Assembly (NCBI GenBank): GCA_947462335.1
Contig: OX381710.1
Span: 63,917,303 to 63,981,302, forward strand
Reading direction: 5' to 3'
DNA: 64,000 nt
Origin: Harmothoe impar
Lineage: Eukaryota > Annelida > Polychaeta > Phyllodocida > Polynoidae
In this document: positions 50,931-62,184 of the stretch, in pieces
Position numbering within the stretch: the stretch's first letter is position 1
Layout of the letters: every line of letters begins with the position of its first letter
Notes under the pieces: model-generated
The model's database searches: none
What the model saw: the letters and a program-made list of their open reading frames with translations, nothing else
What the model was told of the DNA's origin: nothing
Translations under genes and position numbers: made by a program

Positions 50931-51267
50931 TTGGAAATTCGCGGGCTGGTTAAGTGCCAAGTCTTGAGCTGGCAAACGTCTGGTTTTGGGCTGGCAAATG
51001 CCAAGTGGATCTTGTATTGGACAACTCCAGCTAGAAGACCTGCTTCTTTGTCACCTATAAGAGTTTGCAGACAAGTTTACCTTTTGTGTACCTGGCGGCA
51101 TTGTGAGTAGGATGTACCTGGACATTTGTTATGTCACCTGTTCAGGATTGTTGTAAGTATTTCTAAGTATCAACCATTTCTGTTATCCAATGGAATCAAG
51201 TGTAATTGTCTTCTATGTTTCTTTATATCAGCAGCAAAGAAACCTTGCAAATTGAGAATTGAATTGA

Positions 51268-51345
51268 ATTGAGGGTAGTAGTTAGGATAGGGTAGTGGTT
51301 AGTACAGTGACACAAGGTGCAGGAGTTCTAGTCCCTCCCAAGCCA
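51268..51345 (+). repeat. Possible tRNA-derived SINE fragment
   Basis: GGGTAGTGGTTAGTACAGTG resembles an A-box region. GGAGTTCTAGTCCC about 25 bases later resembles a B box. An AT tail follows. It does not fold as an intact tRNA by eye. Confidence 0.3.
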
Positions 51346-52750
51346 AATATATATATATTTATAACTCTTCTTATATCTGTTCATAGATATTTAGGAATGG
51401 GGCCTAAGCATACATGACCAATCCAAATTAATTAAATAGGCACACACCAATGTAATAGGAAATGGAAACAGAAAACCCAATATATATCAACATATACATG
51501 TACATTAATAATCCCTGGAATGAACACCGGACACAGTCTCTTTGGGGTTGGTCCCAGTGAGAATACTCCGGCCTATGTATTCAAAATTAGAAATAAAAGA
51601 CGAAAGATGATATCAAATCTTCAAAGTTTTTAGCATGCAGGTGTACCCATTGAGGTCCTGGGGTCTGTTATGGTTGCTTTCCCTGGCCAGCTTGGAACTG
51701 TCAATAGCGTTTTTGAATAACTGTACTTAAGGTGTATATGCAACGGATATGAACAGCTTATACAGTTATAAAACGATGCCTGACTAGACTTATTGTTTGT
51801 CAATTATCTTTGTTAGTAAGAGGTGGCTAGACCAGGGATCGATCCCAAGACACCCCCCCCCCCATGTACATAGTGCAGGGAACGTTGCTGTAGGTCTACA
51901 ACTTACTACTGTTTCTTTTTACTGTTCAGGAACAACAACCGTTTACAGTGAATAAGCGCCTCAAATAAATGTCAGCTTCTTGTTCCCCATTATGCATAGC
52001 ATCTTTTGAGTTGGGGTGTGGCCTGTACCATGGATTCATTCACATGTTGTGTATACATGTATCAGTGTGATGTAATATCAGCAAAATCAATACCGAAAGT
52101 AAAAGGAACCCCATGGAGAAAATAAAATATTCTGTGGGATAATGGAAGCGTCAACAGTAAGATAGTCCTGGTGGCGGACGCGTATCAAATAGTGTAGTGA
52201 CAATCAATAGCTTTATATGATTCTGTGTTACACCCCCTTTGCTCTGAGGGAATAATGCATAGTTGTTATGCAGTAGCGGCCACACATCACACCTACAGGT
52301 CCACACTGGGGTCACACACCACTTAGTGGCCACTTCATCATATTGTACCTTGATGGATTTACATAATACATTATTGGTTCTGTTAGAACAAATCGTTCAT
52401 TTCCATTTCCGAGCTGAGATCACTGTCACCTACCAGATAGCATGGACACACCCAGTCCCTGCATCTGCCTTTAAAGGGGACACCTACAGCAAGATTAATC
52501 CGTGTTATAACAGATCCCTGAGCTAGTACAGAGGGTATTTTCAGCACCGCCTTGCACATCTTGAATGAGAATTATCTAAGCTGCAGAAATTTGTTTCAGA
52601 ATAGAATCAATCGTCAGAAAATCCATAACCCCATACCATTGATATCATATATGCCGTTGAGAAACTTATTCGTATTATACAATATCCGTTGAATCAGTGA
52701 TCAGAAATTTGCAAAGCTTCAAAGTAAGATTAACAGATGAAGGCAACCAT

Positions 52751-52758
52751 TATATAAG
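52751..52758 (+). promoter_or_regulatory. TATA box of the class C receptor gene
   Basis: TATATAAG lies 60 bases before the ATG, which would place transcription start around 52780 and leave a 5'UTR of about 35 bases. A YY1-like AATGGCGGC follows at 52761, a position typical of such sites near start sites. An in-frame TAA at 52776 precedes the start codon. The assignment rests on motif and spacing only. Confidence 0.5.
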
Positions 52759-52817
52759 GGAATGGCGGCTTTTATTAACCAGCATTAGCTTCAAATCTAC
52801 CCAAGGAGACTAGCACC

Positions 52818-54962
52818 ATGGTTGGTGTGGGTACCCTGTATCTACTACTGTGTGTGCTGGCTGAAAGTGACATAGTCAGGGCCTACTACATCAACCCTAA
52901 TCTTCCTCCAGATGACCTGTACCAGCCTGGCGATGTCCTAATAGGCGCACTGTCCCCTATCTATGAGATAGTGCCAGGACAGATCTGTGCTCCATCAAAG
53001 ATCAACAACTACCGTCTTCAGACGGTGAGAGCCATGATCTTCACCATCAATAAGCTGAATGCTAACACACACATCCTCCCCAACCTCACCCTGGGCTATG
53101 TGGTCGTCAACGACTGTGAGAGGGAGTCTGTGTCTGTGGCCAAGTCTACTAAGTTCATCAGTGAGGTGAACACCTGTCCTGCTGGGGGACCCCCAGGTAA
53201 CAGGCAGTCCATGTACAAGGTGGCCGGCTTCATCTCCCCTCCGTCCTCCGCCATGTCGGTGCCCGTCAGCTCCCTCATCTCCCTCTACCAGATCCCACAC
53301 ATGTCGTGGACGGCCAGTAGTCAGGAGCTCAGCGACAAGGCGCGCTTTGAGTACTTCTCCAGGGTCATCCCCCCAGACCAGTACCAGGCCAAGGTCATGA
53401 TGAGCATCATCCGCCACTTTAACTGGACCTACATCTCCACCCTGCACTCTGAGGGCAGCTACGGCTCCAATGGCATCAGGGCCATAGAACAGCAGGCTAA
53501 GGCGGCCGACATCTGCATTGCCTACAGCAAGGAGCTCAAGTTTGACGAGGATGACAAGGACTTTGACCACTTGATTGCAAACCTGAGGAAGAACTACAAG
53601 GCCAAGGTGATTGTCATGTTCATAGCATCTCAGCACGTCACTGCCTTTCTGAATGCCTTGGCCAGGAACAACGCCATTGGTGAGTTCATCTTTATTGGCG
53701 GGGACGGCTACAGCCCAGATCGGCGCCTCTTCCCCAGCGCCATCAACTCGTTCAGCATCACCTGGAGCATTGAGGGCAGGTCCAAGGAGTTTGAGGACTT
53801 CTACCTGGCCCAGAGCCCCTGGTGGAACGAGACGGGTAACCCCTGGTTCGGGGAGTACCGTGATGTGGACGTGGGGTGCTCGTGGGAGGTACCCCAAGAC
53901 GACCCCTCCTCCTGCCAGCGTTACAAACAGATGAGGGACATCCCCGGCTTCACCCTCACTGAGTGGTACACCCTCATGATGGACGCCATACAGACATTTG
54001 GACTCGGCCTCCACAATCTCATCTCTGAAAAATGCCCAAAGGCATTCTCTGACAAACGCCTTCTGAAAGACTGCATCCAAGGCCCAATATACCAAGACTA
54101 CCTGATGAAAGTCAAGTTCCAGGGTGTTTCTGGCTGGATTGAGTTTGATGAGAATGGGGATGCTCTGGGGAACTACAAGATCATGCATTACTTCAAGAAG
54201 CCAGCAGGCGGTTATGACATGACCAAGGTGGCCACCTGGACGCGTAGGGGGGAGCAGCTCAGCATAGAGGAGCAGCTCATACAGTGGCACACTGGGAGCA
54301 GTAGTAGGACCAGTGAGCTGCTCAGTGCTATAGGTGGTGTGTCTGACATGGTGGCGGGTACAGTGCCTGACGTGCCTGTGTCAGTGTGTGCCACGCCGTG
54401 TGAGGTGGGAGAGTTCTACATCATGGGGGAGCTGACCTGCTGCTGGGAGTGCCGCCGGTGCCGCACCAACGAGAGGGTCAGGGAGGACGAGCAGGGCTGC
54501 CTCACCTGCCCGGAGACCACCTGGCCGGACCAGCTCAACTTCACCTCCTGCCTGCCCGTCCCGCCCACCTACCTGCTGTGGACCAGCCCCATCACCCTGG
54601 GTATTGTCGGCCTGGCCTCTGGGGGTATAGTGGTCACCCTACTCATCACGTACACCTTCATCAAGCACAAGGACAGGAAGGTCATCAAGGGCTCCAACAG
54701 AGAACTCATGACACCCATCATCATTGGTCTGTTCCTTGCCTATATCAGCACCTTCTTCTTCATCATTAAACCTGTGGCCTGGGCCTGCTATGCCTCCTAC
54801 TATGGGTTCCACCTCAGCTGCACGATGATATTTGGTCCGCTGTTCCTGAAGTGCATGCGCATGCAGAGAATTTTCGACGCCTCCAAGAAGTGCCTGACAG
54901 AGCTGAAGTTCATTGATTCCGTCTCCCAGATCTCTTTCTTTATGACAATTTTTGTTATTCAG
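52818..54962 (+). CDS. mGluR-like class C GPCR, exon 1 (residues 1-715)
   Basis: Membrane receptor expected to sense a small amino-acid-like ligand. The start is caccATGG, an ideal context, with an in-frame stop upstream at 52776. Domains are: signal peptide about 1-22; venus-flytrap ligand-binding domain about 35-510; nine-cysteine domain with Cys at 524, 528, 541, 542, 545, 548, 561, 564 and 578; then helices TM1 (about 590-614) to early TM4. Aligned from memory to mGluR1, D187, Y215 and D296 (alpha-amino contacts) are kept. Positions equal to R78, S165 and K409 are T69, A145 and W383. This points to a glutamate-receptor relative that may not bind glutamate. The exon ends ATTCAG|gtaagg after exactly 715 codons. 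Confidence 0.95.
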
Positions 54963-55312
54963 GTAAGGGACAATTTAAATTGCATAGCGCGTTATTTAAT
55001 TGTTATCGTATACTATATATATCGTAGTCTATTCAATCTTCCACCCTTCCACACAAACTGCATTGCATCATCAGAATTTGAGTGCTGACGTGGTTAAACA
55101 GAGTATTATTATTTGACTTTCTTGTAAGTATGCTACTGAGTGAAAGTTATCCAACAGTAAGTTTACCGACTTCTTTTGGTCCTCTCTGTGAGTTGTACGA
55201 CAGACATATGTTATTTGTTATTGTGCATCAGGTCGGCAAGACATGCATTCATACATCATGACAACAAAGGGTTATGACACTATGCAGCCAACGTTTCCAT
55301 TGTCCTTTGCAG
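54963..55312 (+). other. Receptor intron (350 bp)
   Basis: Begins gtaagg and ends ttgcag, phase 0. Its 3' half carries a fragment (about 55228-55275) of the dispersed hairpin repeat family, recognised by GCATTCATACATCATG. Confidence 0.85.
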
Positions 55313-55756
55313 GTGGGGATCACAGTGGCCATGGCCATCCTGTCGCCCCCCAGGGCCTTCACCCAGATGCCGGTGCCTACTGAGGAGTACGTGGAGCTGC
55401 TGTGTGACCTGCCGCTCTACAACCTGCTGGTGCCCGTCTCCTACAACCTGCTCGTGCTGCTCCTGTGTGCCGTGTACGGCTTCCTAACCCGCGCCCTGCC
55501 CGACAACTTCAACGAGTCGTGGTACATCTTCATCTCGGTGACCACCACCCTGTTTGTGTGGATAGCCTTCCTGCCCACCTACCTGGTGGCCTTCTATGCC
55601 TACCACAAGGCGGCGCTGATGGCGCTGGCGTTGATCCTTAACAGTGTGGTCACCACGCTCTGCCTGTTCGCTCCCAAACTCTACGCACTCTTCTTTGTGG
55701 CTGATAACAACATCAAAGTCAGTAACTTTGACTTTGCTGAGACCCCTGCGAAATAG
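55313..55756 (+). CDS. mGluR-like class C GPCR, exon 2 (residues 716-862)
   Basis: Starts after cctttgcag in phase 0 and supplies the rest of the seven-helix domain. It carries the second extracellular loop, TM5 (NLLVPVSYNLLVLLL), the class C intracellular motif LPDNFNESWYI, TM6 with the conserved Trp (LFVWIAFLPTY), TM7, and the FAPKLYALFF motif. It stops at TAG 55754-55756. The cytoplasmic tail after TM7 is only about 20 residues, much shorter than in mGluR1/5 and without a Homer-type proline motif. The whole receptor is 862 residues. Confidence 0.93.
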   Translation: MGITVAMAILSPPRAFTQMPVPTEEYVELLCDLPLYNLLVPVSYNLLVLLLCAVYGFLTRALPDNFNESWYIFISVTTTLFVWIAFLPTYLVAFYAYHKAALMALALILNSVVTTLCLFAPKLYALFFVADNNIKVSNFDFAETPAK

Positions 55757-56125
55757 ATGTTAAGGTGGCAGTATACATGTGATAAAAAATAACAGCCTAT
55801 TTGTATGTGTATTTCTATTACTGCATCAGCTATGTCTATATATTTCAGGTTTAAATACTACCATAATGGCCATTTTTTAAAAGCGCCCCATACATTTCAA
55901 GTCCCTGTTACCCCCTGCGCTTATACAGGGACCTGCGTTTGCATGAGTCCCTTTAAAGAGACAGTTTGGGTTTCAGAGGCCCTACTGTTATGATGCATAC
56001 ATGTCGATAGTGTGTATGTCGGAATATTGTTAATTAATTCCAATACTATTGACAGAAGGACACATACAAATAGCGTGGTCTTTTCTTTTAAGCCGTTATA
56101 CTACATGTATTAAATTAAAAGAGGA

Positions 56126-56131
56126 AATAAA
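56126..56131 (+). terminator. Possible polyadenylation signal of the receptor gene
   Basis: The first AATAAA after the stop codon, about 370 bases downstream. This would give a short 3'UTR at 55757 to about 56150. Confidence 0.4.
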
Positions 56132-57042
56132 AGGATGAATTCTGAAAGCAAATACAAATAGCGACAGATACACCTGCCATAACACGACAACGATGTGTAG
56201 GGGTAGGTCTTTGAATAATGGTCTTGAGGGGGGGGGGGGACAGCTCTATATTGTAATGAAGGCAGCAACCTATGATGTCACACTGTATGTGTGCAGTAGA
56301 CTGACGTGTATTTAAACCCTACTTATCACACCAAGGTAGGGTATGCTGCGAGTAAATTTTTATATCACTCAAAAGGTAGCAGTGTATATGTTCATATATT
56401 CATTCAATTTGATATTGCTAAAAAATTAGGAGTATTATGTTCAATCAATGATAGGCCTAATTTAAATACCCAGAGGATATTGATGTTTATCCAATGAGCG
56501 CTGAAATGGACTGTTATCTTCTTGCATGAAACAAGGTAGTTTGTGAATGAAATTTCAACCTGTCTTACAGGCAACCATAATAACCATGTAAACAATAATG
56601 AGATTATTATACGCTGATACACAGAACGGCCGTCATGAACCGTTGATAGAACAGGTCCGGCAGATGCCACACATGACAGATATATAGATATCTGAATAAT
56701 TCTTACATCAATGCGTTCACCTGCACCACAATAAAAGAAAAGGCACACTTCATCAACCCAATCTAGCACACTGGTGGTGCTTTCCCATTCATTGATGTCA
56801 TATACATATAGGGGGGGGCCTATATGAACTCTATATGACTGAATCTCACTCATGCACATTTATACACATTATAAATACACATTCATGTCAAAGCATGTTT
56901 TAAGACCCCAAGTGGGATGTATATCACAATAAAAGGATCACTGACACGGCAGTTTGCAGGTAGTGTGTTGAGTTTATGAATGTTTCTTTTCTAATTTAGT
57001 GACCTGATGCCCCATAAAGTACCTATTGTGGAGACCAACGCC

Positions 57043-57156
57043 CATAGGGTAGATCTACCATGAGTCGGACACTTTTTTATTATTCACATAAAAGGAGATT
57101 AATCCGTTAAGTGTCCATCTCAGGGTCTGTGTCCGACTGAAGGTGAATCCATCTGG
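57043..57156. mobile_element. Short inverted-repeat element (copy B)
   Basis: CATAGGGTAGAT...GAGTCGGACACT on the left, and GTGTCCGACT...GGTGAATCCATCTGG on the right, related in sequence to the element at 123-243. Non-coding. Confidence 0.55.
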
Positions 57157-58215
57157 ACTTTATTATTGACATGTTGACCCACCAGTGGGCTCAGTTTGCA
57201 CCTTCCCCGGTAGAGGGACCTCTCTGTGGGTGTCATTAAGGGGCAGTTGCTGCAGCTAACACCAGGGGGCCCTGGTGTATCTCGGTCTGCAGACATGGGC
57301 AGTCCGGGGTACAAGTGGTAGATATGATACAAGTGACTTGCTGTATGGGTGATATACGCCAAGGACAGGGTAATTATCCAAGGCATCAGCCGCGGATGAT
57401 TACAGTTATCCAAGGCTTATAACACTCATTCAGCTAGTCACCTGTATCATATCTGACGTACACCCACAGTAGGGGAGTGTGCTCAGTGGACTGCGGCGAA
57501 ATACAGCCATGTATGTAAAATACAGTCAGGCCATTTCTTTTGTTCTCTCAGCCAACTGTGGTGTAAGGAGAGTTCTACACAGGGTCCCCGACATGCATCC
57601 AGGCTGCAGGGTTTTAATAATCTCGATATAATAGATGTAGACCTGACATGGGGTTCTGAATGCATTACACAGCCAGTAGTATGATTTGGTAATATCAGTA
57701 TAGATGTGAAGACTCCCTGTTGTACACATGCTACACATCATGTCAACAGCCTACCATCACAAAGTGTCCACAAACTACAATTTTTGCGTGGGCGTGAACT
57801 ATATGATTATGAATGAAGAATAAGCGTTATTTGGGCTTTGTTCACTTTTAACGGCATAGTTACAAGAACCATTTCACCTGATTTTCCTCTGCTGGTTTTC
57901 TGTGGACTCTATTTAAAAGACACTTTGTGATATAGTTTCGTGCCTTCTGTGGACACTTTGTGTACCGGTAGTTTTACATGGACAAAGTGTATGTGTGGAC
58001 ATTTTGTGATACTTTTGTGTGGATCAGGTTTAGCATGTTGTTTTTGTTGTTTATAGGATGACGGTGTTGCTATGTACAACTTTGAGGGGGGGGGGGGGGC
58101 GGAGGTCAGGTCTCCGTCATAGACTGGTTCTCATCTCAATAAAGGTGCACTAACAGGTTTCCCTTCACCTGACCTCATAAATTGAAGAGATCTTGACTGT
58201 AAATAGTCGTTTAAA

Positions 58216-58384
58216 TACTGTGAAAGTATTTATATTCACGGGAATACATTTTCGCGGAGATGGCAAAAAGACTAATTCGTGGATATTTATTCCATTCTAT
58301 AGCAAACAAAAAAAATCGTGGATTTACATATCCACCAATTGTGCGAAAAATGTATAACCCGCACAATAAAGTATGACTACAGTA
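58216..58384. mobile_element. Possible TA-flanked MITE
   Basis: TACTGTGAAAGTATTTATAT at the left against the complement of GTATGACTACAGTA at the right. The termini are diverged but TACTGT is shared. CGCGG/CGTGG words are repeated inside. Confidence 0.45.
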
Positions 58385-58750
58385 TGTTCAAATATTTTAG
58401 AACTTTTCTTATTAGATTCCCTGCTCTGACCCCCCGCCCCTTCTTGTGGTTATCAGACCGAAGATAGTTCAGATTGAAAGGTGTGTGTGTAATGTAGATT
58501 CCCTGTTGGAATAAGCCGGTCTACCTTCCTACCTCCCTTCCCTCCCTTTCTTTCTTCCCTACCCCTTTCTGCCTGGCTCTCTAGTGTTTTTCCAGTTCAC
58601 ATTGGCTCCCTGCTCCACCTGCTATTCTCCACTCACACCTTCACTGCCTCTTTCTTGAAATGAAGAATGGATATCGGGACTATAATACGGTCTTTTTGTA
58701 ATCATCCCCATAATTTAAGGTTAGGTATTAACCAAAAACATAACGCAGTG

Positions 58751-58844
58751 GGCATAACTACGTGCAGATTCCACGCATGCCCTTTATAAGGGCATAAGTG
58801 GAATCCAGCATATGCCACGAGTGGAATCTAAGCGCAGTTATGCC
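58751..58844. repeat. 94-bp nested palindrome
   Basis: GGCATAACTACGTGCAGATT and its near complement at 58821-58844 form arms. GCCCTTTATAAGGGC is a second, perfect palindrome within. Confidence 0.65.
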
Positions 58845-59653
58845 AACAAGTTATTTTTTGATTTATTATACCCCCCTCCCATTAAAATGTGTGTAGGTAC
58901 TGGTAATTTGGTCTCAAACTCCGCTCCGAGGGTTAATTGCATGGGCACCCTCATTGTCTTCACGTTCCACTATTGATATGGCTAAACTATGTCAATTAGT
59001 ATTAGAGCAGACTAAACTAGGACTTGTCCTGTAAAAATGTCACCAGGGGCCTAGGCCTCATGTCATTTGTCGATTCTAAGAAATAGGTCTTGTCCCATGT
59101 CACTTGGGTCATGGCGATTTGTCGCTTTTTACCCATCTGGGGCCCTAATATAGAAGTTGGGGATAAAGTAGAAATCATTCGCTGAGTTCAGGAGTTTCAT
59201 TTTGAATGATCCTGAGAACGTCAATGCCATGGTCGAATTCTATAAACAACAATTTTCTTAGCTATTATAAGTTGTACTCACCCCCTCCCCCTCACCTTAT
59301 TTAGTCCCGTGTAGGCCCTACTAATATAGGCCTACTAACTACGTCATTTTGAAATCTGCCATCTTGAATTGTCTGCTTCGTCATGAAAAAACAATGACGA
59401 TTCGTCTCGAAATGACCTGTAACTACCCTTGAAATGACTTATTATTACTACCCAAATTTCAACTAGTGCAGTTTGAGGGTTGATGAATTATAGTTGAAAG
59501 ACCCTCAGAAAATTGTGAATCGAGGGCCCATGTTGTCAGATGGGTAACAAAAACGAACGTCTGCTCTGTAGTTGGGAGATGTGGACCCTCAAACCGCACT
59601 CTACCCGGTATTTTACCCCCCCCCCCCCCCAACAGCACTGGTGTGGACCCATA

Positions 59654-59713
59654 TGCCGGATTACACGCCTTGGGGCCGGATTACACGCCTTGGGGCCGGA
59701 TTACACGCCTAGG
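59654..59713. repeat. 20-bp tandem repeat, three units
   Basis: GCCGGATTACACGCCTTGGG twice, then a third diverged copy ending CCTAGGCC. Confidence 0.9.
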
Positions 59714-60603
59714 CCTACATTCTGATGTACCGTGGGCATACAGAGCCCGTATGCCCACTGAGTGTGCATACGGCCTCCCTATACCTACAACACTGATATA
59801 CCGTATGGGGGGTATAATAAAAACGAAGATGTGTCAGTAGGTGTTATCTAGCACCCAACTGACATACATCGGCTTCTGAACTCTTCAGACGTTCATTCCG
59901 ATTTGCTACTCCAGCATACACCATTGACTCATCTCAACAGAATATCAGAAAGGTATATGTGTAAAATTTGATATTATTCTTATACATTTCCAGTCACATT
60001 ATCAAATGACAATATTTATTTTATTGGTTCACCTGGATTCAACTAATGGTTAGAAAATTAGGTTGTTTTTTCCCAACGCTGAGATATACGCTATTCTTGT
60101 ATCATGCACTGTAGTTTATACACCAGTATATGGAGAGTATTAATTAATGGAAGATGAAGTTCTGGCTTGTTAGCCTTTAGTCTCAAAGACATGATGCTTT
60201 GGGATGAATCCGTTAAAGATAGATCACCATCTAAATCGACCTAAAATCAAGTTATGAAATAAACCCAATATAGACTTCCATTCGTCATGTCCTTCGCAAC
60301 TGACAGGCCCCCTTATCATAGGAAAGACATTTGTTATGAAATCCAGATGAAATACTGATTGGAGGGTCCCCTTGCAGGTTTCCATTTATGATGGCTCGCA
60401 GTTATATCTTTTGCATGCTATTATGGCCATATTCACAGGTTAAAAGAGAAATAACAGACTACAAATTTCTCAGATGGACAGGCACTTGATATATGGAAAC
60501 ATAAGGAAAATAAAAATTAGCTGGTAATATATCTTTAAAGATGTAAAGATGTAGTTTCCTGAGTGATAATAGGTATTCTAAACTGTTTCTCTTTCTGTAC
60601 CAG

Positions 60604-60733
60604 ATGTTTGGGCGTCACTTTGGCTGGGCTGACTATGTGGTGCTGGCTGCTGTGCTGGTTGTGTGTGTTATACTGGGAGTTATACCGGCATGTACCGGAG
60701 GCAAGCAGAGCACTCCTGCAGAGTATCTCGCGG
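60604..60733 (+). CDS. SLC5 (SMCT-like) symporter, first coding exon
   Basis: Sodium:solute symporter of the plasma membrane; the nearest recalled relatives are SLC5A8/SLC5A12 and related carriers of monocarboxylates, iodide or vitamins. The exon opens with ATG directly after a pyrimidine tract and cag, so the start codon probably heads the second exon of the mRNA, with the 5'UTR spliced from upstream. It encodes MFGRHFGWADYVVLAAVLVV and TM1, then GKQSTPAEYLA. It leaves in phase 1 through gtatgt. WADYVV and the Ser/Thr-rich loop are typical of SLC5 N-termini. An upstream coding exon is not excluded. Confidence 0.85.
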
Positions 60734-61041
60734 GTATGTGTGCTGTGTATCTCAAACATATAACAACAACACTCTCTCATTTAATTTGAGTATTCAGCAT
60801 TCCAGGTTCTATAACTTGTTACTCTGACACAAGGAAATAATAACTCAGATTATGTTTCTCTGTATCACATAATTGATTTGCTAGCATAATATATAATAAA
60901 CTGTATTCATTTATCTGATAATTTGATATAGGACTAATGACAGTCCATTCAATTGTACCATGTTTAAGATATCACCTTCGGAATAAAGCTTGTTAAAACT
61001 CATTCTCATTTGTTATTTCATAACCCTTTTCAACATTTCAG

Positions 61042-61250
61042 CCAACAAGAGGTTGTCCCTGTTGCCAGTCACCCTGTCCCTGTCAGTGTCCTACGTGTCT
61101 GGGATTGCAATGCTGGGGCTGCCGGCTGAGGCTTACTTCTTTGGTATACACATGATCCTAATGTGTGTGGGCCCATCCACTGGAGCACTTATAGCAGCAT
61201 ACACTTTTGTACCTGTCATGTATGAGACTCAAACTGCCAGTGTTAACAAG
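61042..61250 (+). CDS. SLC5-like symporter, exon 2
   Basis: Enters in phase 1 and gives ANKRLSLLPVTLSLSVSYVS, then GIAMLGLPAEAYFFG and the next helix, ending TASVNK|gtttgt. The LSLxxSxxSGxxxLGxPxEaY pattern is the SLC5 unwound-helix segment that helps form the sodium site. It is the best single marker for the family call. Confidence 0.9.
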
Positions 61251-61441
61251 GTTTGTAGAGGAATTTGTTTGACTCATGAATGGCTCTATCATAAACAGAT
61301 GCGGGACATACATGGAAATCCTGAATTTCAAATTGATGTGTCTCACGGACAAGGTACATAGCTTATGCAATGGGCAATTGACGACAAGAGTGCTCTGTTG
61401 ATTCCCAGTGCCTATAAAATTAATGCCATTTTTGTTTCTAG

Positions 61442-61546
61442 TACCTCTTCGTCAGGTTTTCCTCCAAAAGTGTGAAGTATGCAGGACTGGCTCTTCAATG
61501 CATTTACAGTGTGAGCAGCTTTTCCTTAGTTATGCACCTCCATTTA
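61442..61546 (+). CDS. SLC5-like symporter, exon 3
   Basis: Between tttctag and gtaagt; 35 codons, phase 0 to 0. It begins YLFVRFSSKSVKYAGLALQ, matching the SLC5 'EYLxxRF' loop and the next helix. An internal gtgagc at 61511 could be mistaken for the donor, but reading through it keeps the helix and the phase. Confidence 0.85.
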
Positions 61547-61668
61547 GTAAGTATTCCACAAAAGCCTTATTTTGAAACTCCTATATACTGCAACTTGGCT
61601 TTTACTGTGGTGACAGTCCTAGTTAGATTAAACCAGGTCCATTAAATTAATATAATTTGAATTTTTAG

Positions 61669-61720
61669 CTTCTGACCAATGCTATCGTGATTGTTGGACC
61701 TGCCATTTTCATCAAGACAG
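61669..61720 (+). CDS. SLC5-like symporter, exon 4
   Basis: 52 bases between ttttag and gttggt, phase 0 to 1, encoding LLTNAIVIVGPAIFIKT. It is hydrophobic and continues the helix begun in exon 3. It was identified by phase continuity and position. Confidence 0.75.
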
Positions 61721-61784
61721 GTTGGTACGAACATTTTTCCGAGTGAATTTAATTCCTTTGAAAGAAATCAAGAGTTTTATTACC

Positions 61785-62010
61785 TACCGTAAATTCTCAC
61801 GTAGAAGCCGCGGCTTGTACGCGAGTCAGACTCAGCTTTCTTTTGATACCAAACATGCCTATACAGGGTGTGGCTTATACGAGAGTTTTTATTAGTATAC
61901 TACAGTACCAAAATCGCAATATTCAGACCCCCTCTGCGGCTTATATAATTTGTCAGAGTTAGGGGTGCGGCTTATACGCGAGTTAGGCTTATACGCGAGA
62001 ATTTACGGTA
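61785..62010. mobile_element. TA-flanked MITE in SLC5-like intron 4
   Basis: TACCGTAAATTCTCACGTAG at the left and the complement of CGAGAATTTACGGTA at the right, with TA at both edges. GGCTTATACG(C/A)GAG is repeated three times inside. It has no ORF and does not touch the exons. Confidence 0.75.
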
Positions 62011-62184
62011 TCAATTATATGAGACAAGTATTGAATTGTCAAAATCATAGAAAATGCATCATGCGTGCCAGCCTGTGTCATGTGTATCTGTGATTACTGT
62101 TCCACTGTTCTGATCATAAAGCATTACAATGATATTAATGATACTGAAACCAATCACTTTAATATAAATTGCAATTTTATACAG

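Larger units (their letters stand above)
47400..52750. other. Intergenic upstream of the receptor gene
   Basis: Fold-back at 48083, TA microsatellite, C runs at 48513-48524, 49288-49299 and 51853-51863, a SINE-like fragment, and a hairpin core at 50862. No gene recognised. Confidence 0.55.
56132..60603. other. Intergenic between receptor and SLC5-like genes
   Basis: Contains the elements at 57043, 58216 and 58751, G/C runs at 56228-56239, 58086-58099 and 59616-59630, and the 20-bp repeat at 59654. The SLC5-like 5'UTR exon presumably lies in this block but could not be located. Confidence 0.5.

Noticed and set aside
51820..51865. Second SINE/tRNA-like B box (GGGATCGATCCC on the minus strand)
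   Set aside because: Only one half-element is present, with no A box at proper spacing. It could be a chance palindrome.
52995..54290. 431-codon antisense frame under the receptor exon
   Set aside because: It is a mirror of the coding strand caused by codon use. The protein is Val/Gly/His-rich with no motif, and the sense strand is a clear class C receptor.
61511..61512. gtgagc as donor of SLC5-like exon 3
   Set aside because: Using it would cut the conserved helix. Reading to gtaagt at 61547 keeps the phase with exon 4.
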